Shown here: positions 24,089 through 32,286 of the stretch, piece after piece
How the letters are laid out: every line of letters starts with the position of its first letter
Position numbering within the stretch: the stretch's first letter is position 1
Source: Candidatus Aminicenantota bacterium
Lineage (GTDB): Bacteria > Acidobacteriota > Aminicenantia > UBA2199
DNA length: 49,800 nucleotides
Reading direction: 5' to 3'
Assembly (NCBI GenBank): GCA_018262835.1
Contig: JADFDP010000008.1
Span: 1-49,800 of the forward strand
Notes under the pieces: model-generated
Told to the model about the DNA's origin: nothing
What the model saw: only the letters and a program-made list of their open reading frames with translations
The model's database searches: none
Made by a program: the position numbers and the translations under genes

Positions 24089-24168
24089 TCCCCCAAGGGG
24101 ATGCTGCCCATGTTCAGGGACAGCGATCCCCCAAGGGAACACCGCCCTTGAACAGGGACAGCGATCCC
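24087..24168. repeat. 38-bp imperfect tandem repeat, about 2.2 copies
   Basis: Copies at 24087-24124 and 24125-24162 share GATCCCCCAAGGG at the start and CAGGGACAGC at the end, and a third begins at 24163 (GATCCC). The middle differs. Each copy contains short inverted pieces (AAGGG with CCCTT). It lies right against the stop of the fusion gene and could be a terminator or an intergenic repeat family. Confidence 0.75.
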
Positions 24169-24224
24169 GCCGGACCGCACCGGCCCGCGTAATGGGAATG
24201 CCCGGCAGGATCCTGGCCGGATCA

Positions 24225-24253
24225 TTGACTTTATCCGGGAAAAATGCGAAAAT
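24225..24253 (+). promoter_or_regulatory. Sigma70-like promoter of the mglA operon
   Basis: TTGACT (24225-24230), 17-base spacer, GAAAAT (24248-24253), followed by a purine-rich stretch and the ATG at 24271. Confidence 0.45.
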
Positions 24254-24270
24254 GAAAAGGGCAGAAAGAG

Positions 24271-25272
24271 ATGCTGATCAACCATACGTCCAAACAGGTG
24301 ACCGCCAAAATTGTCTATTACGGCACCGGACTGGGCGGCAAAACCACCAATTTGCAGTATATTTATTCCGTGACCAGCCCGCGCACGCGCGGTGAGCTGG
24401 TCTGCATGGAAACCGAAATTGAGCGCACTCTTTTTTTTGATCTGCTGCCCATCAATGTCGGCATGGTCAAGGGCTACGAGACCAAGTTTCAGCTTTACAC
24501 TGTTCCCGGCCAGGTTTTTTACGATTCTACCCGCAAGCTGGTCCTGAAGGGCGCCGACGGCATCGTTTTCGTGGCCGACTCCCAGGAGCTGATGGAACAG
24601 GCCAACCAGGAGAGCTTTGCCAACCTGAAAGAGAATCTGGGATTCTACAACCATTTGATCGGCGACATTCCCCTGGTTTTTCAATACAACAAAAGGGATC
24701 TTAAAAACATTTCATCTCTGGACAAGTTGAACGGCGATTTGAACGACTTGAGCCGGCCTTACTTTGAGGCCGTGGCCCGCAGCGGCCGCGGGGTCATCGA
24801 AACCCTGCGCGAGATCTCCAGCCTGACCCTGGTCAGGATCAAGGAAATGCTGGAGCACACCGTGGTTCCCGCCAAGAACGTGGCCGTGCAGTTCGATGTG
24901 GATCGCGACCAGCAGATGCTCAAGATGGAAGATCTGCCTGTGAAAAAGGTCAGCATGGAGCAGATGGCCGCCAGCGAGGCAGGGCAGGAGCTGCCGATAA
25001 AAACCGAAACGGCCCCGCCGGCCGCGGTTGAAAAAGCCGCCGGCGAAGTTGATGAGGCAAGGCAGGCCGAACCGGTCAACCCATCAATCGGCGAGCTGCT
25101 GCACCGGCTGGAGGATCCCGGCCGCATCACAAGAATCGAAAAGATCAGCGCCGGCGACGGCCGCCTGATCATTGAGGTCAAGGGCGGCGATGGCCGCACC
25201 ATCCGTCAATTCGATATCGCCTTGCATCCCGAAACCAGAAAGGTCAATATCATCCTCGATGTCAAAAGCTAA
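24271..25272 (+). CDS. mglA: MglA-like GTPase with C-terminal extension
   Basis: Small Ras-like GTPase of the MglA family, which sets cell polarity for gliding or twitching. The G domain is about 1-200: P-loop YYGTGLGGKTT (K24, T25), G3 region YTVPGQVFYD, and G4 NKRD. These match MglA closely. Classic MglA has about 195 residues; this one has 333. The extra part has an Ala/Glu/Pro-rich linker (about 225-270), then a small alpha/beta tail beginning SIGELLHRLED and ending in VNIILDVKS. The last 14 bases overlap the transglycosylase gene. No MglB (roadblock GAP) gene is seen in the window. The extension could replace a partner or target the protein (inference). Confidence 0.9.
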   Translation: MLINHTSKQVTAKIVYYGTGLGGKTTNLQYIYSVTSPRTRGELVCMETEIERTLFFDLLPINVGMVKGYETKFQLYTVPGQVFYDSTRKLVLKGADGIVFVADSQELMEQANQESFANLKENLGFYNHLIGDIPLVFQYNKRDLKNISSLDKLNGDLNDLSRPYFEAVARSGRGVIETLREISSLTLVRIKEMLEHTVVPAKNVAVQFDVDRDQQMLKMEDLPVKKVSMEQMAASEAGQELPIKTETAPPAAVEKAAGEVDEARQAEPVNPSIGELLHRLEDPGRITRIEKISAGDGRLIIEVKGGDGRTIRQFDIALHPETRKVNIILDVKS

Positions 25273-26650
25273 AATCGTCCTCCTGTCTGCCGTTCTTTCT
25301 TTGCTGCTGGCCTGCGCCGCATCCCGGAGTGCCCTGGCCCCCGCCGGCCAGCCGCTGGCGGCTGCCGATCCCCGGGCCAGAGCCGAAGCCTATTTCCAGC
25401 AGGGCAAGACCTGCCTGGAAAAAGGCGACATGGAGGCGGCCCGGTCCCGCTTCAACCAAACACTGGATGCGCTCCTTGATGCCCCTGCCCCCGGCCAAAG
25501 CGCGGACTGCAAAAATTTGTTGAACGATTATGTGAAGAAGATTGCCGATATTGAATTGAATTATCTAAAGGACAAAAACAGCCCGGAAAACGGCCAGGGG
25601 GAGGCGTTTCTCGACCAGGTCGTCTCCACGCCGCTTTTTCTGCCCAGCGAAAAGGATGTTTTGGACCTGAAGCAGAAAGTCAGCGCCACGGCCGCCGTTT
25701 CCTACAGCATCCCGGTGATCGTCAATCCCCAGGTGGTTTCCTTTCTCAAGGCGTTCCAGACCATCCGCCACGACGGCATCCAGCGGGCCCTCGACCGCAT
25801 GCCCGAGTTCATCGCTCCTTTCCAGGAAATATTTCGCCAGTATGAGGTCCCGGAAGACCTGGCTTATCTGCCGATCATCGAGAGCGGTTTCCGCGTCGAT
25901 GCCACGTCGCGCGCCCGGGCCAAGGGGGCCTGGCAGTTCATGGCCTCGACCGCCCGGCTTTACGGGCTGCGTGTGGATTGGCAGGTCGATGAACGGCTGG
26001 ACCCGTTCAAGGCGGCCGCTGCCGCCGCCCGCTTCCTGAAGGATCTCTACCAGGAATACAGCGATTGGTATATCGCTTTGGCCTGCTACAACGGCGGCCC
26101 GCGCCGGGTCAAAAAAGCCATGCGCGTCCTGCAGACATCGGATTTTTTCACCATCAACCAGACCCGCCATATCCGCCGTGAAACCAAAAACTATGTGCCG
26201 GCTTTTCTTGCCTCGCTGATCATCGCCCGCGCTCCCCAGGAATATGGTTTCACGGTCAACAGCGGCGAAGCGGTCTTTGCCGGCAGCAAGGCCATGACCG
26301 TACCATCGCCGGCATCGTTGACGCGCATCGCGTCCCTGCTGCAAATTCCCTATGGGGATCTGAAAAAGCTGAACCCGGAACTGCTGCGTGACTTCACGCC
26401 CAGCAACCTGAGCTCATACAGCTTGCGCGTCCCGGCCGCGGCCGATGAGGCATCGCTGGCCGGACTGGAAAGAATTCCGCCCAAGCAGATCCCGATATTC
26501 AATTCATACCGGGTCCGTCCCGGGGATAGCCTCTATTCCATCGCCCGCCGCCATGCCACGTCGGTCAGCCAGATCAAGAGGGTCAACGGCATGAGATCCA
26601 ATTTGATCCGGCCGGGCATGAATCTGATCATTCCCCGGGGGGATGGATGA
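25259..26650 (+). CDS. mltD: MltD-like membrane-bound lytic transglycosylase
   Basis: 463-residue lipoprotein (lipobox LLAC, C19) that should cleave peptidoglycan glycan strands. After a helical region with TPR-like start, the SLT domain covers about 185-310: catalytic E208 in LPIIESGF, then GAWQFMASTARLYG, and LACYNGGPRRV. Two LysM modules follow: a weak one around 340-390 and a clear one at about 415-463 (YRVRPGDSLYSIARRH and IRPGMNLIIP). The ATG at 25259 is chosen because the lipoprotein signal starts there; a longer frame would run inside mglA. It overlaps mglA by 14 bases and the next gene by 4. Confidence 0.93.
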   Translation: MSKAKIVLLSAVLSLLLACAASRSALAPAGQPLAAADPRARAEAYFQQGKTCLEKGDMEAARSRFNQTLDALLDAPAPGQSADCKNLLNDYVKKIADIELNYLKDKNSPENGQGEAFLDQVVSTPLFLPSEKDVLDLKQKVSATAAVSYSIPVIVNPQVVSFLKAFQTIRHDGIQRALDRMPEFIAPFQEIFRQYEVPEDLAYLPIIESGFRVDATSRARAKGAWQFMASTARLYGLRVDWQVDERLDPFKAAAAAARFLKDLYQEYSDWYIALACYNGGPRRVKKAMRVLQTSDFFTINQTRHIRRETKNYVPAFLASLIIARAPQEYGFTVNSGEAVFAGSKAMTVPSPASLTRIASLLQIPYGDLKKLNPELLRDFTPSNLSSYSLRVPAAADEASLAGLERIPPKQIPIFNSYRVRPGDSLYSIARRHATSVSQIKRVNGMRSNLIRPGMNLIIPRGDG

Positions 26651-28179
26651 TCAGCCGCATCAATTCGGCGGTTCTCAACGGCCTGGAAGTAGTGGCCACC
26701 GAGGTCGAAGTCGGCTTCTCGCGCGGCATCCCGGGCATCGTCATCGTCGGACTTCCCGACAATGCCGTCAAGGAGAGCCGCGAGCGGCTGAAATTGGCGG
26801 TCAGCCAGTCCAATTTCGATTATCCGCAGGCCACGAAAATCGTCATCAACCTCTCGCCGGCCGATGTGCGCAAGGAGGGGTCGGCCCTGGACCTGCCCAT
26901 GGCCGTGGGCATCATCAAAAACCGCTACCGCATGGAAAGCCCGGCCTTTGCCGACCTGCTGTTTTACGGCGAGTTGAACCTCAACGGTGATCTGAACCCG
27001 GTCAAGGGCGTGCTGAACATTTCCCTGTTCGCCCGTGATCGAGGCTTCCGCGGCATTGTCATCCCTTTTGAAAACCGCATGGAAGCGCAGTTTGTCAAAG
27101 GCATCGAAGTCTACGCTTTGAAAAATCTCACCCAGGTCATGCAATTGACCGAAAACCCCGCCGCTTTCATCCCCTGCCATGCCGAGATCAGCAAGGATCC
27201 AGGCGGGGTCTGTGAAAACGATTTTTCCGAAATCAAGGGCCAGTACATGGCCAAGCGGGTAATGGAGATCGCCGCCGCCGGCTTTCACAATGTCCTGATG
27301 ATCGGCTCGCCCGGATCGGGGAAATCCATGATCTCCAAGGCGCTGCCCTCCATCCTGCCCGACATGAGCGACGATGAAATTCTGGAAACATCGCTGATTT
27401 ACAGCGCTGCCGGCCTCCTGGGCGAAAAAGGCGGCCTGGTCTGCCGCCGGCCCTTCCGATCGCCGCACCATACCATTTCCGACGTCGGCATCAGCGGCGG
27501 CGGCAAATACCCCGTGCCCGGTGAGATCTCCCTGGCCCATAACGGAGTGCTCTTTCTCGACGAAATTCCCTATTTCAAGAAATCAGCCCTGGAAGTGCTG
27601 CGCCAGCCGTTGGAAGACGGCAAGATAACGGTTTCCCGTTCCCTGACGTCTTCCACCTTCCCGGCCCGCTTCATGCTGGTTGCGGCCATGAATCCCAGCC
27701 AGGACGCGGCCGGTTTGGGGGAAGTCGGCGGCTACGCCGCCAGCCATTCCCAGAAGCACCGCTATTACGCCAAGCTTTCCCGGCCGCTGCTGGATCGCAT
27801 CGATTTGCAGATCGAGGTGAAAAAGGTCAAACTGGAGGAGATCACTTCGCCGCTGGCGGCGGAGAGTTCCGCCGGCATCAGGAAAAGGGTGGCCAGGGCC
27901 CGGGACCTGCAGCTGCAGCGTTTCAGGAATTTAAGGAAGAAGATATTCGCCAACGGCCAGATGCGCAATGCCGAGATCAGGAAGTTCTGCCCGCTGGACG
28001 AAAACGGCGGCCAGCTGCTGCGCCTGGCCGTGGACAAGTTCGATCTGAGCGCCCGCGGTTATTTCAAGGTATTGAAAGTGGCCAGGACCATAGCTGACCT
28101 GGAGGGAGCGGAAATGATCTCGGCCCCGCATGTGCAGGAAGCCCTGCAGTACAGGTCGCTGGACCTGGCCCGCTTTTAA
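26647..28179 (+). CDS. comM: YifB/ComM family Mg chelatase-like AAA ATPase
   Basis: 510 residues. The N-terminal Lon-like domain (about 1-170) begins NSAVLNGLEVVATEVEV, with FSRGIPGIVIVGLPDNAVKE and SALDLPMAVG, all YifB hallmarks. The AAA+ part has Walker A GSPGSGKSM at about 220-228, the phrase RPFRSPHHTISDVG, and Walker B LFLDEIPYF. In the middle, MNPSQDAAGLGE lacks the CPCG cysteines present in many homologues. The C-terminal domain ends with ARGYFKVLKVARTIADLEG. ComM is a helicase that extends branch migration during natural transformation in characterised species. The ATG overlaps the transglycosylase stop (ATGA). Confidence 0.93.
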   Translation: MISRINSAVLNGLEVVATEVEVGFSRGIPGIVIVGLPDNAVKESRERLKLAVSQSNFDYPQATKIVINLSPADVRKEGSALDLPMAVGIIKNRYRMESPAFADLLFYGELNLNGDLNPVKGVLNISLFARDRGFRGIVIPFENRMEAQFVKGIEVYALKNLTQVMQLTENPAAFIPCHAEISKDPGGVCENDFSEIKGQYMAKRVMEIAAAGFHNVLMIGSPGSGKSMISKALPSILPDMSDDEILETSLIYSAAGLLGEKGGLVCRRPFRSPHHTISDVGISGGGKYPVPGEISLAHNGVLFLDEIPYFKKSALEVLRQPLEDGKITVSRSLTSSTFPARFMLVAAMNPSQDAAGLGEVGGYAASHSQKHRYYAKLSRPLLDRIDLQIEVKKVKLEEITSPLAAESSAGIRKRVARARDLQLQRFRNLRKKIFANGQMRNAEIRKFCPLDENGGQLLRLAVDKFDLSARGYFKVLKVARTIADLEGAEMISAPHVQEALQYRSLDLARF

Positions 28180-28227
28180 TGAAATGCCGAGCTGGATATG
28201 GCCGTGGTCGTTTCCCAGGGCATGGGC

Positions 28228-28698
28228 ATGAATAAAAAAAACCTGCGGCAAATGCTGCTCATGGTCCTGGCCAGCGTATTGCTGGCCCTGGCCAGCAATT
28301 TTTTCGCCGAAAAGCCCTTGCCGCTGTTCCGGAAATTGCGCCCTGCCCCCCGCGCGGCATCCGTTTCCAGCTTCAGCGAGGTGGATGCTGATTTCGTCCG
28401 CCAGTTCGCTGCCGACTCGGGCGTCGTTTTGCTCGACGCGCGCACGGTGGAAGACTTTGAACGCGGACATATCCCCGGCGCGGTCAGCCTGCCGATTTCG
28501 CGCTTTAACGAGTTCTTCCCCAACCGGCAAATGCGATTGCAGGCGGCCCGGATGCTGGTTGTTTACTGCAGCGGCTGGACGTGCTCCGATTCGCAAGAGC
28601 TGGCCCTGCGGCTGTTTCAAAAAGGTCTGAAGGCCCTGCTCCTGTACAAGGGGGGCATGGAGGATTGGCTGGAGAAAGGAAATGGCGTGGCGAAATAA
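28228..28698 (+). CDS. Membrane-anchored rhodanese
   Basis: 156 residues from the ATG at 28228, which gives a Lys-containing start and a signal anchor (QMLLMVLASVLLALASNFF). An ATG at 28198 also fits the frame. The rhodanese domain covers about 55-150 with LLDARTVEDFERGHIPGAVS and active-site Cys C114 in YCSGWTC; the second Cys five residues later is uncommon. Family members move sulfur from thiosulfate or persulfide. It overlaps the MauE/DoxX gene by 17 bases, suggesting the two are made as a unit in the cell envelope. Confidence 0.88.
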   Translation: MNKKNLRQMLLMVLASVLLALASNFFAEKPLPLFRKLRPAPRAASVSSFSEVDADFVRQFAADSGVVLLDARTVEDFERGHIPGAVSLPISRFNEFFPNRQMRLQAARMLVVYCSGWTCSDSQELALRLFQKGLKALLLYKGGMEDWLEKGNGVAK

Positions 28699-29140
28699 GA
28701 TCCTCGGCATCCTGTCTTCGCGGCCGCTGCAGATTCTGGCCCGGCTGGTTCTGGGCGGGATATTCATCTACGCCAGTTTGGACAAGATAGCCCATCCGCT
28801 GGAATTTGCCGGGATCGTCGGCAATTACGGGATATTACCCGATTTTCTGGTCACCCTCCCGGCCCTGGTGCTGCCCTGGCTGGAGCTGATCGCCGGCCTG
28901 TGCCTGGTCGCCGGCATGTGGAGGCGCAGCGCCGCTCTCCTGCTGTCGCTGCTGCTGCTGTTCTTTATCCTGGCCCTGGGCTTCAACGCCCTGCGTGGCG
29001 TCAGTCTGAGCTGCGGCTGTTTCTCCACCAGCGCCGCCGACACGGAGAACGTCCTGGTGCTGATCTTCAGGGACCTGCTGATATTGATCCCTGGTATCGT
29101 GATCCTGCTGTTTGGCCGAGAGAAATCGGATTTAAACTGA
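28682..29140 (+). CDS. MauE/DoxX-type membrane protein
   Basis: 152 residues with four transmembrane helices. LARLVLGGIFIYASLDKIAHP is the DoxX/MauE opening, followed by LPALVLPWLELIAGLCLVAG. A SCGCFS motif between helices three and four is a MauE-type Cys pair; such proteins are linked to disulfide or thiol redox. Starts 17 bases before the rhodanese stop; last gene of the mglA operon. Its partner is likely the rhodanese (inference). Confidence 0.85.
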   Translation: MAWRNKILGILSSRPLQILARLVLGGIFIYASLDKIAHPLEFAGIVGNYGILPDFLVTLPALVLPWLELIAGLCLVAGMWRRSAALLLSLLLLFFILALGFNALRGVSLSCGCFSTSAADTENVLVLIFRDLLILIPGIVILLFGREKSDLN

Positions 29141-29179
29141 TCATGAAGATGATGGTTGTTAAGAAGCGACAAAGCATCA

Positions 29180-29312
29180 ATACTCAAGCACCAAATTCCA
29201 AATAAATTCCAAGCCCCAAATTCCAATGTCCAAAACAAGAGCCCGTAGTACGTTTTATCTTTATTTGAGGTATTGGGTTATTGGATTTTGGTGCTTGGGA
29301 TTTGGGATTTTA
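29180..29312. repeat. Imperfect inverted repeat in convergent gap
   Basis: The left arm near 29180-29215 contains AAGCACCAAATTCCAAATAA. The right arm near 29270-29305, read on the minus strand, contains AAGCACCAAAATCCAATAAC. Further short CCAAAT/TCCAA units pile up between. The arms could form a long hairpin around a loop of about 60 bases. It sits between the MauE stop and the convergent pilT stop, a place suited to a two-way terminator or a small MITE-like repeat. Confidence 0.6.
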
Positions 29313-29355
29313 CAATGCCCGGGAGGGTTTAAAATCCTCCCTTATAGAGTGTCTT

Positions 29356-30432
29356 CTATGGCTCCAGGGTCATGTCCCGTTCCAGCTGTTCGGACTGTTC
29401 CGCCGCGATCATGGCGTCATCCATGGATATTTTTCGGGTTTTCACCAGCTCGATCAAGTGCTGGTCGAAGGTCTGCATGCCCACATCGCGGTTCTTGGCT
29501 ATGTGCTTCATGATCTCGTCGGTCTTATCCGGGTTTTTCAGGCACATCTCGATGGTTTTGTTCACCAGCATGATTTCGCAGGCCGGAACCATGCCGGTTT
29601 TGTCCAGGTTGGGCAGCAGCTGCTGGGAGATGACGGCCTGCAGGTTCTCCGACAGGCGCTGGCGGACGGAGAGCTGTTCTTCGGGCGGGAAATATCCCAG
29701 GATGCGGTTCAGGGTGCGCATGACGTCCGGGGTGTGGATGGAGGTCATGACCAGGTGTCCGGTTTCGGCGGCCTTCATGCAGGTATCGATGGTCAGGTGG
29801 TCGCGCAGCTCGCCGACCATGATGATGTCCGGGTCCTGGCGCAGGGCCGCGCGCAGGGCGGTGGCGAAGGATTCGCTGTCAGGGCCGATCTCCCGTTGCG
29901 AGATGACCGATTGGCTTTTTTCGAAAAGGTACTCGATCGGGTCTTCGATGGTGATGATATGGGTGCGCCGTTTCTGGTTGATGTAGTTGATGATGGCTGC
30001 CAACGTGGTCGATTTGCCGTTGCCGGTGGCTCCGGTGACCAGGATCAGCCCCCGCTTCAGGGAAGAAATCCTTTCCAGCACCTTGGGCAGGTTTAGTTCC
30101 GCGAAAGTGCGCGCCTTGAAGGGGATCAGCCGCAGCACGGCGGCGTAACGGCCGTTCTGGCGAAACACGTTCACGCGGAAGCGGGCCACGTTGGCCAGGG
30201 CGAAAGAGCCGTCGTAATCCTTGACCTCTCGCTGGAACTTTTCATTGTCCTCGTATTTAGCCAGCGTCCGTCCGATCAGCAGCGTGTCCTCTTCGGTCAA
30301 GGGCGGATGCTTGAGGGGAAAAAGCTCCCCATGATGGCGGAGCAGCGGCGGGGCTCCCACCTGAAAATGAATGTCAGAAGCTCCTTTCTCGGCGGCAAAG
30401 CTGAGGATTTGGCTTAAATTGACGATCGACAT
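29356..30432 (-). CDS. pilT: PilT-type type IV pilus retraction ATPase
   Basis: 358 residues, hexameric ATPase that retracts type IV pili. The N-terminal PAS-like domain (about 1-105) begins ILSFAAEKGASDIHFQVG. Walker A is GATGNGKST at 134-142 (the usual form is GPTGSGKST). The Asp box is IEDPIEYL, the Walker B region is QDPDIIMVGELRD, and the His box is TGHLVMTSIHT. The PilT AIRAGK-type segment is only partly matched, so PilU is an alternative. GGGAGG precedes the ATG. It has its own promoter and stands alone; no other pilus genes appear in the window. Confidence 0.93.
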   Translation of the reverse strand: MSIVNLSQILSFAAEKGASDIHFQVGAPPLLRHHGELFPLKHPPLTEEDTLLIGRTLAKYEDNEKFQREVKDYDGSFALANVARFRVNVFRQNGRYAAVLRLIPFKARTFAELNLPKVLERISSLKRGLILVTGATGNGKSTTLAAIINYINQKRRTHIITIEDPIEYLFEKSQSVISQREIGPDSESFATALRAALRQDPDIIMVGELRDHLTIDTCMKAAETGHLVMTSIHTPDVMRTLNRILGYFPPEEQLSVRQRLSENLQAVISQQLLPNLDKTGMVPACEIMLVNKTIEMCLKNPDKTDEIMKHIAKNRDVGMQTFDQHLIELVKTRKISMDDAMIAAEQSEQLERDMTLEP

Positions 30433-30482
30433 GCGCAGCCTCCCTACGGGTAGTTTCGGTGCTGGACCCAGGTCACGGGTTT

Positions 30483-30511
30483 ATTTTAATCGAATGATGT
30501 GGAGATTGCAA
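30483..30511 (-). promoter_or_regulatory. Sigma70-like promoter of pilT
   Basis: Minus strand TTGCAA (30506-30511), 17-base spacer, TAAAAT (30483-30488), about 50 bases before the ATG at 30432. Confidence 0.5.
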
Positions 30512-30532
30512 GGGGGCTTAAGTCCGCGTCGG

Positions 30533-30991
30533 TTATTTTTTGCTTTTAAAACGCTGAACATCGCGGTCCATTTCCCGTTGGATGTCGCGCTCCTTGAGCT
30601 TCTGCTTTTTTTCGTATTCCCTTTTGCCGCGCACCAGGGCGATTTCGATCTTGAACAAGCCTTTGTCCGTCAAGTAGACCTGCAGCGGGATGATGCTGAA
30701 GCCACGGGTCTTGACCTTCTGGTCCAGGCGGTGGATCTCCCGCCGGTTGAGCAGCAGTTTGCGTTTTCGTTCCGGTTCGTGATTGAAGATGCTGGCCTGC
30801 TCGTAGGGGCTGATGTGGCAGCGCAGCAAAAACGCTTCCCGGCCGTGGATCTCCACGTAAGAATCCTTGAGGCTGATGCGACCGGCCCGGATCGATTTGA
30901 CTTCGCTGCCGGCCAGGGACATGCCGGCCTCGAACTTGTCGAGGATCTCGTAGTCGTGAAAGGCCTTTTTATTCTGGGCTATGGTCTTCAT
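30533..30991 (-). CDS. smpB: SsrA-binding protein SmpB
   Basis: 152 residues, normal size. It binds tmRNA and brings it to stalled ribosomes. Conserved phrases include NKKAFHDYEILDKFEAG near the start, LAGSEVKSIRAGRISLKDSY, RKRKLLLNRREI, and the C-terminal basic tail that carries the decoding-centre helix (KLKERDIQREMDRDVQRF). The ATG overlaps the CNNM gene end by 23 bases. The matching tmRNA is not in this window. Confidence 0.97.
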   Translation of the reverse strand: MKTIAQNKKAFHDYEILDKFEAGMSLAGSEVKSIRAGRISLKDSYVEIHGREAFLLRCHISPYEQASIFNHEPERKRKLLLNRREIHRLDQKVKTRGFSIIPLQVYLTDKGLFKIEIALVRGKREYEKKQKLKERDIQREMDRDVQRFKSKK

Positions 30992-32258
30992 GGCCGATGA
31001 GGATAATTTCCTCGATTTTTCTTTTGCCCATTTTCTTGGCTACCAGCAGGTGGTTTTTCACCTTGACCCGCGCGTTTTCCTGGGGCATTTTGCCGTAAAG
31101 GTAAATGAACAGGCCGGAAATGGTGGTGTAATCCTTTTTTTCGGGAAGTTCCAGCTCCAGCCGCGAATTGATCTCTTCCACCGGGGTGCTGCCCTTGATC
31201 TGGAAGACATGGTCGTTCAGTTTGCGGATGTTCTTGCTGCCGATATCCAGGTCGCCCAAAATGCCCCGCAAGATGTCGCTCAGGGTGATGATGCCGATGG
31301 TGGAGCCGTATTCGTCCAGCACCACGGCCAGGTTCAGCTTGTGCTTTTTAAATTCGTTGAGGATGTAGTTGAGCGATGAGTATTCGGAAACGAAGATCGG
31401 TTTGGCGGCGATTTTTTTCAATTCCAACTGGGCGAAATCCTCTTGGAGCATGGCGCTCAGCAGGAGGTGGGAATCGATGACGCCGGTGATGTTGTCGAGT
31501 TTGCCCTTGTAAACCGGGATTTTGGAAAAATTTTTTTCCAGGATGGTCTTTTTCAATTCGCGGGTGCCGCCGCTTTCCTTGATGGCCACGATGCCGACGC
31601 GCGGGGTCATGATGGCCTTGATGTCCTTCTGGGAAATGTCGATGATCTCGTTGAGCATTTGCAGGGTTTCGGGATTGTGCTTGAACAGCTGGGTTTCCAT
31701 GGAAAGGAAGTGCTTGATCTCTTCCAGGCTCAGTTCTTTTTTGGCCCAGGTTTTTGTCTTTTGGCGCCGGAAGAAAAAATTCGGCAGCAGGGCCAGGCCC
31801 TTGACCACGGGGTAGAACAGCAGGTTGAAGAATCGAATCGGGTAGACATACAGGTATGACAGTTTTTCGGCGTGGCGGTAGCCGTAGGATTTCGGGGTGA
31901 TCTCGCCGAAGACCAGCAGGACCAGGGTGGTCAGCAGGGTGGAGGCGAGCAGCAGCGCGCCTTCGCTGCCTTTGAATAGCCGCGTGAACAGGTAGGTGGC
32001 GACGGAGGCCGCGGCCACGTTGACCAGGTTGTTGCCGATCAGGATGGTGGAAAGGAATTCATCGGGCTTTTCCATGAGACGGGCCAGCAGCATGGCTTTC
32101 TTGTCTTTTTTCTTGGCGCGATGGGTCAGTTTGATGCGGCTGACGGTCAGCAGGGAAGTTTCGGCCGAGGAAAAAAAAGCGCTGAACAGGATCAGCAGGA
32201 AAAAGAGCAGCAGGGGGAGGATCAGTTCATTGAGGCTCATGGTCGAAAGTTCTGTCAT
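30969..32258 (-). CDS. CNNM/CorC-type transporter-associated protein (DUF21-CBS-CorC)
   Basis: 429 residues. The DUF21/CNNM membrane domain (about 1-190) has four helices, with the family phrases FFSSAETSLLTVSR, NNLVNVAAASVAT and VFGEITPKSYGYRHAE. A CBS pair follows (about 210-325, with IMTPRVGIVAI), then the CorC_HlyC domain (about 345-420). Relatives take part in Mg2+ or Co2+ efflux. The ATG at 32258 follows the rex gene by 28 bases on the same strand. An alternative start is the ATG at 32240. Its end overlaps smpB by 23 bases. Confidence 0.92.
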   Translation of the reverse strand: MTELSTMSLNELILPLLLFFLLILFSAFFSSAETSLLTVSRIKLTHRAKKKDKKAMLLARLMEKPDEFLSTILIGNNLVNVAAASVATYLFTRLFKGSEGALLLASTLLTTLVLLVFGEITPKSYGYRHAEKLSYLYVYPIRFFNLLFYPVVKGLALLPNFFFRRQKTKTWAKKELSLEEIKHFLSMETQLFKHNPETLQMLNEIIDISQKDIKAIMTPRVGIVAIKESGGTRELKKTILEKNFSKIPVYKGKLDNITGVIDSHLLLSAMLQEDFAQLELKKIAAKPIFVSEYSSLNYILNEFKKHKLNLAVVLDEYGSTIGIITLSDILRGILGDLDIGSKNIRKLNDHVFQIKGSTPVEEINSRLELELPEKKDYTTISGLFIYLYGKMPQENARVKVKNHLLVAKKMGKRKIEEIILIGHEDHSPE

Positions 32259-32286
32259 TTTATAAGAATGGCCCGCCCATGGCGGC

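Noticed and set aside
24087-24168. CRISPR-like array
   Set aside because: Copies are adjacent with no spacers of constant length, and no cas genes are present.
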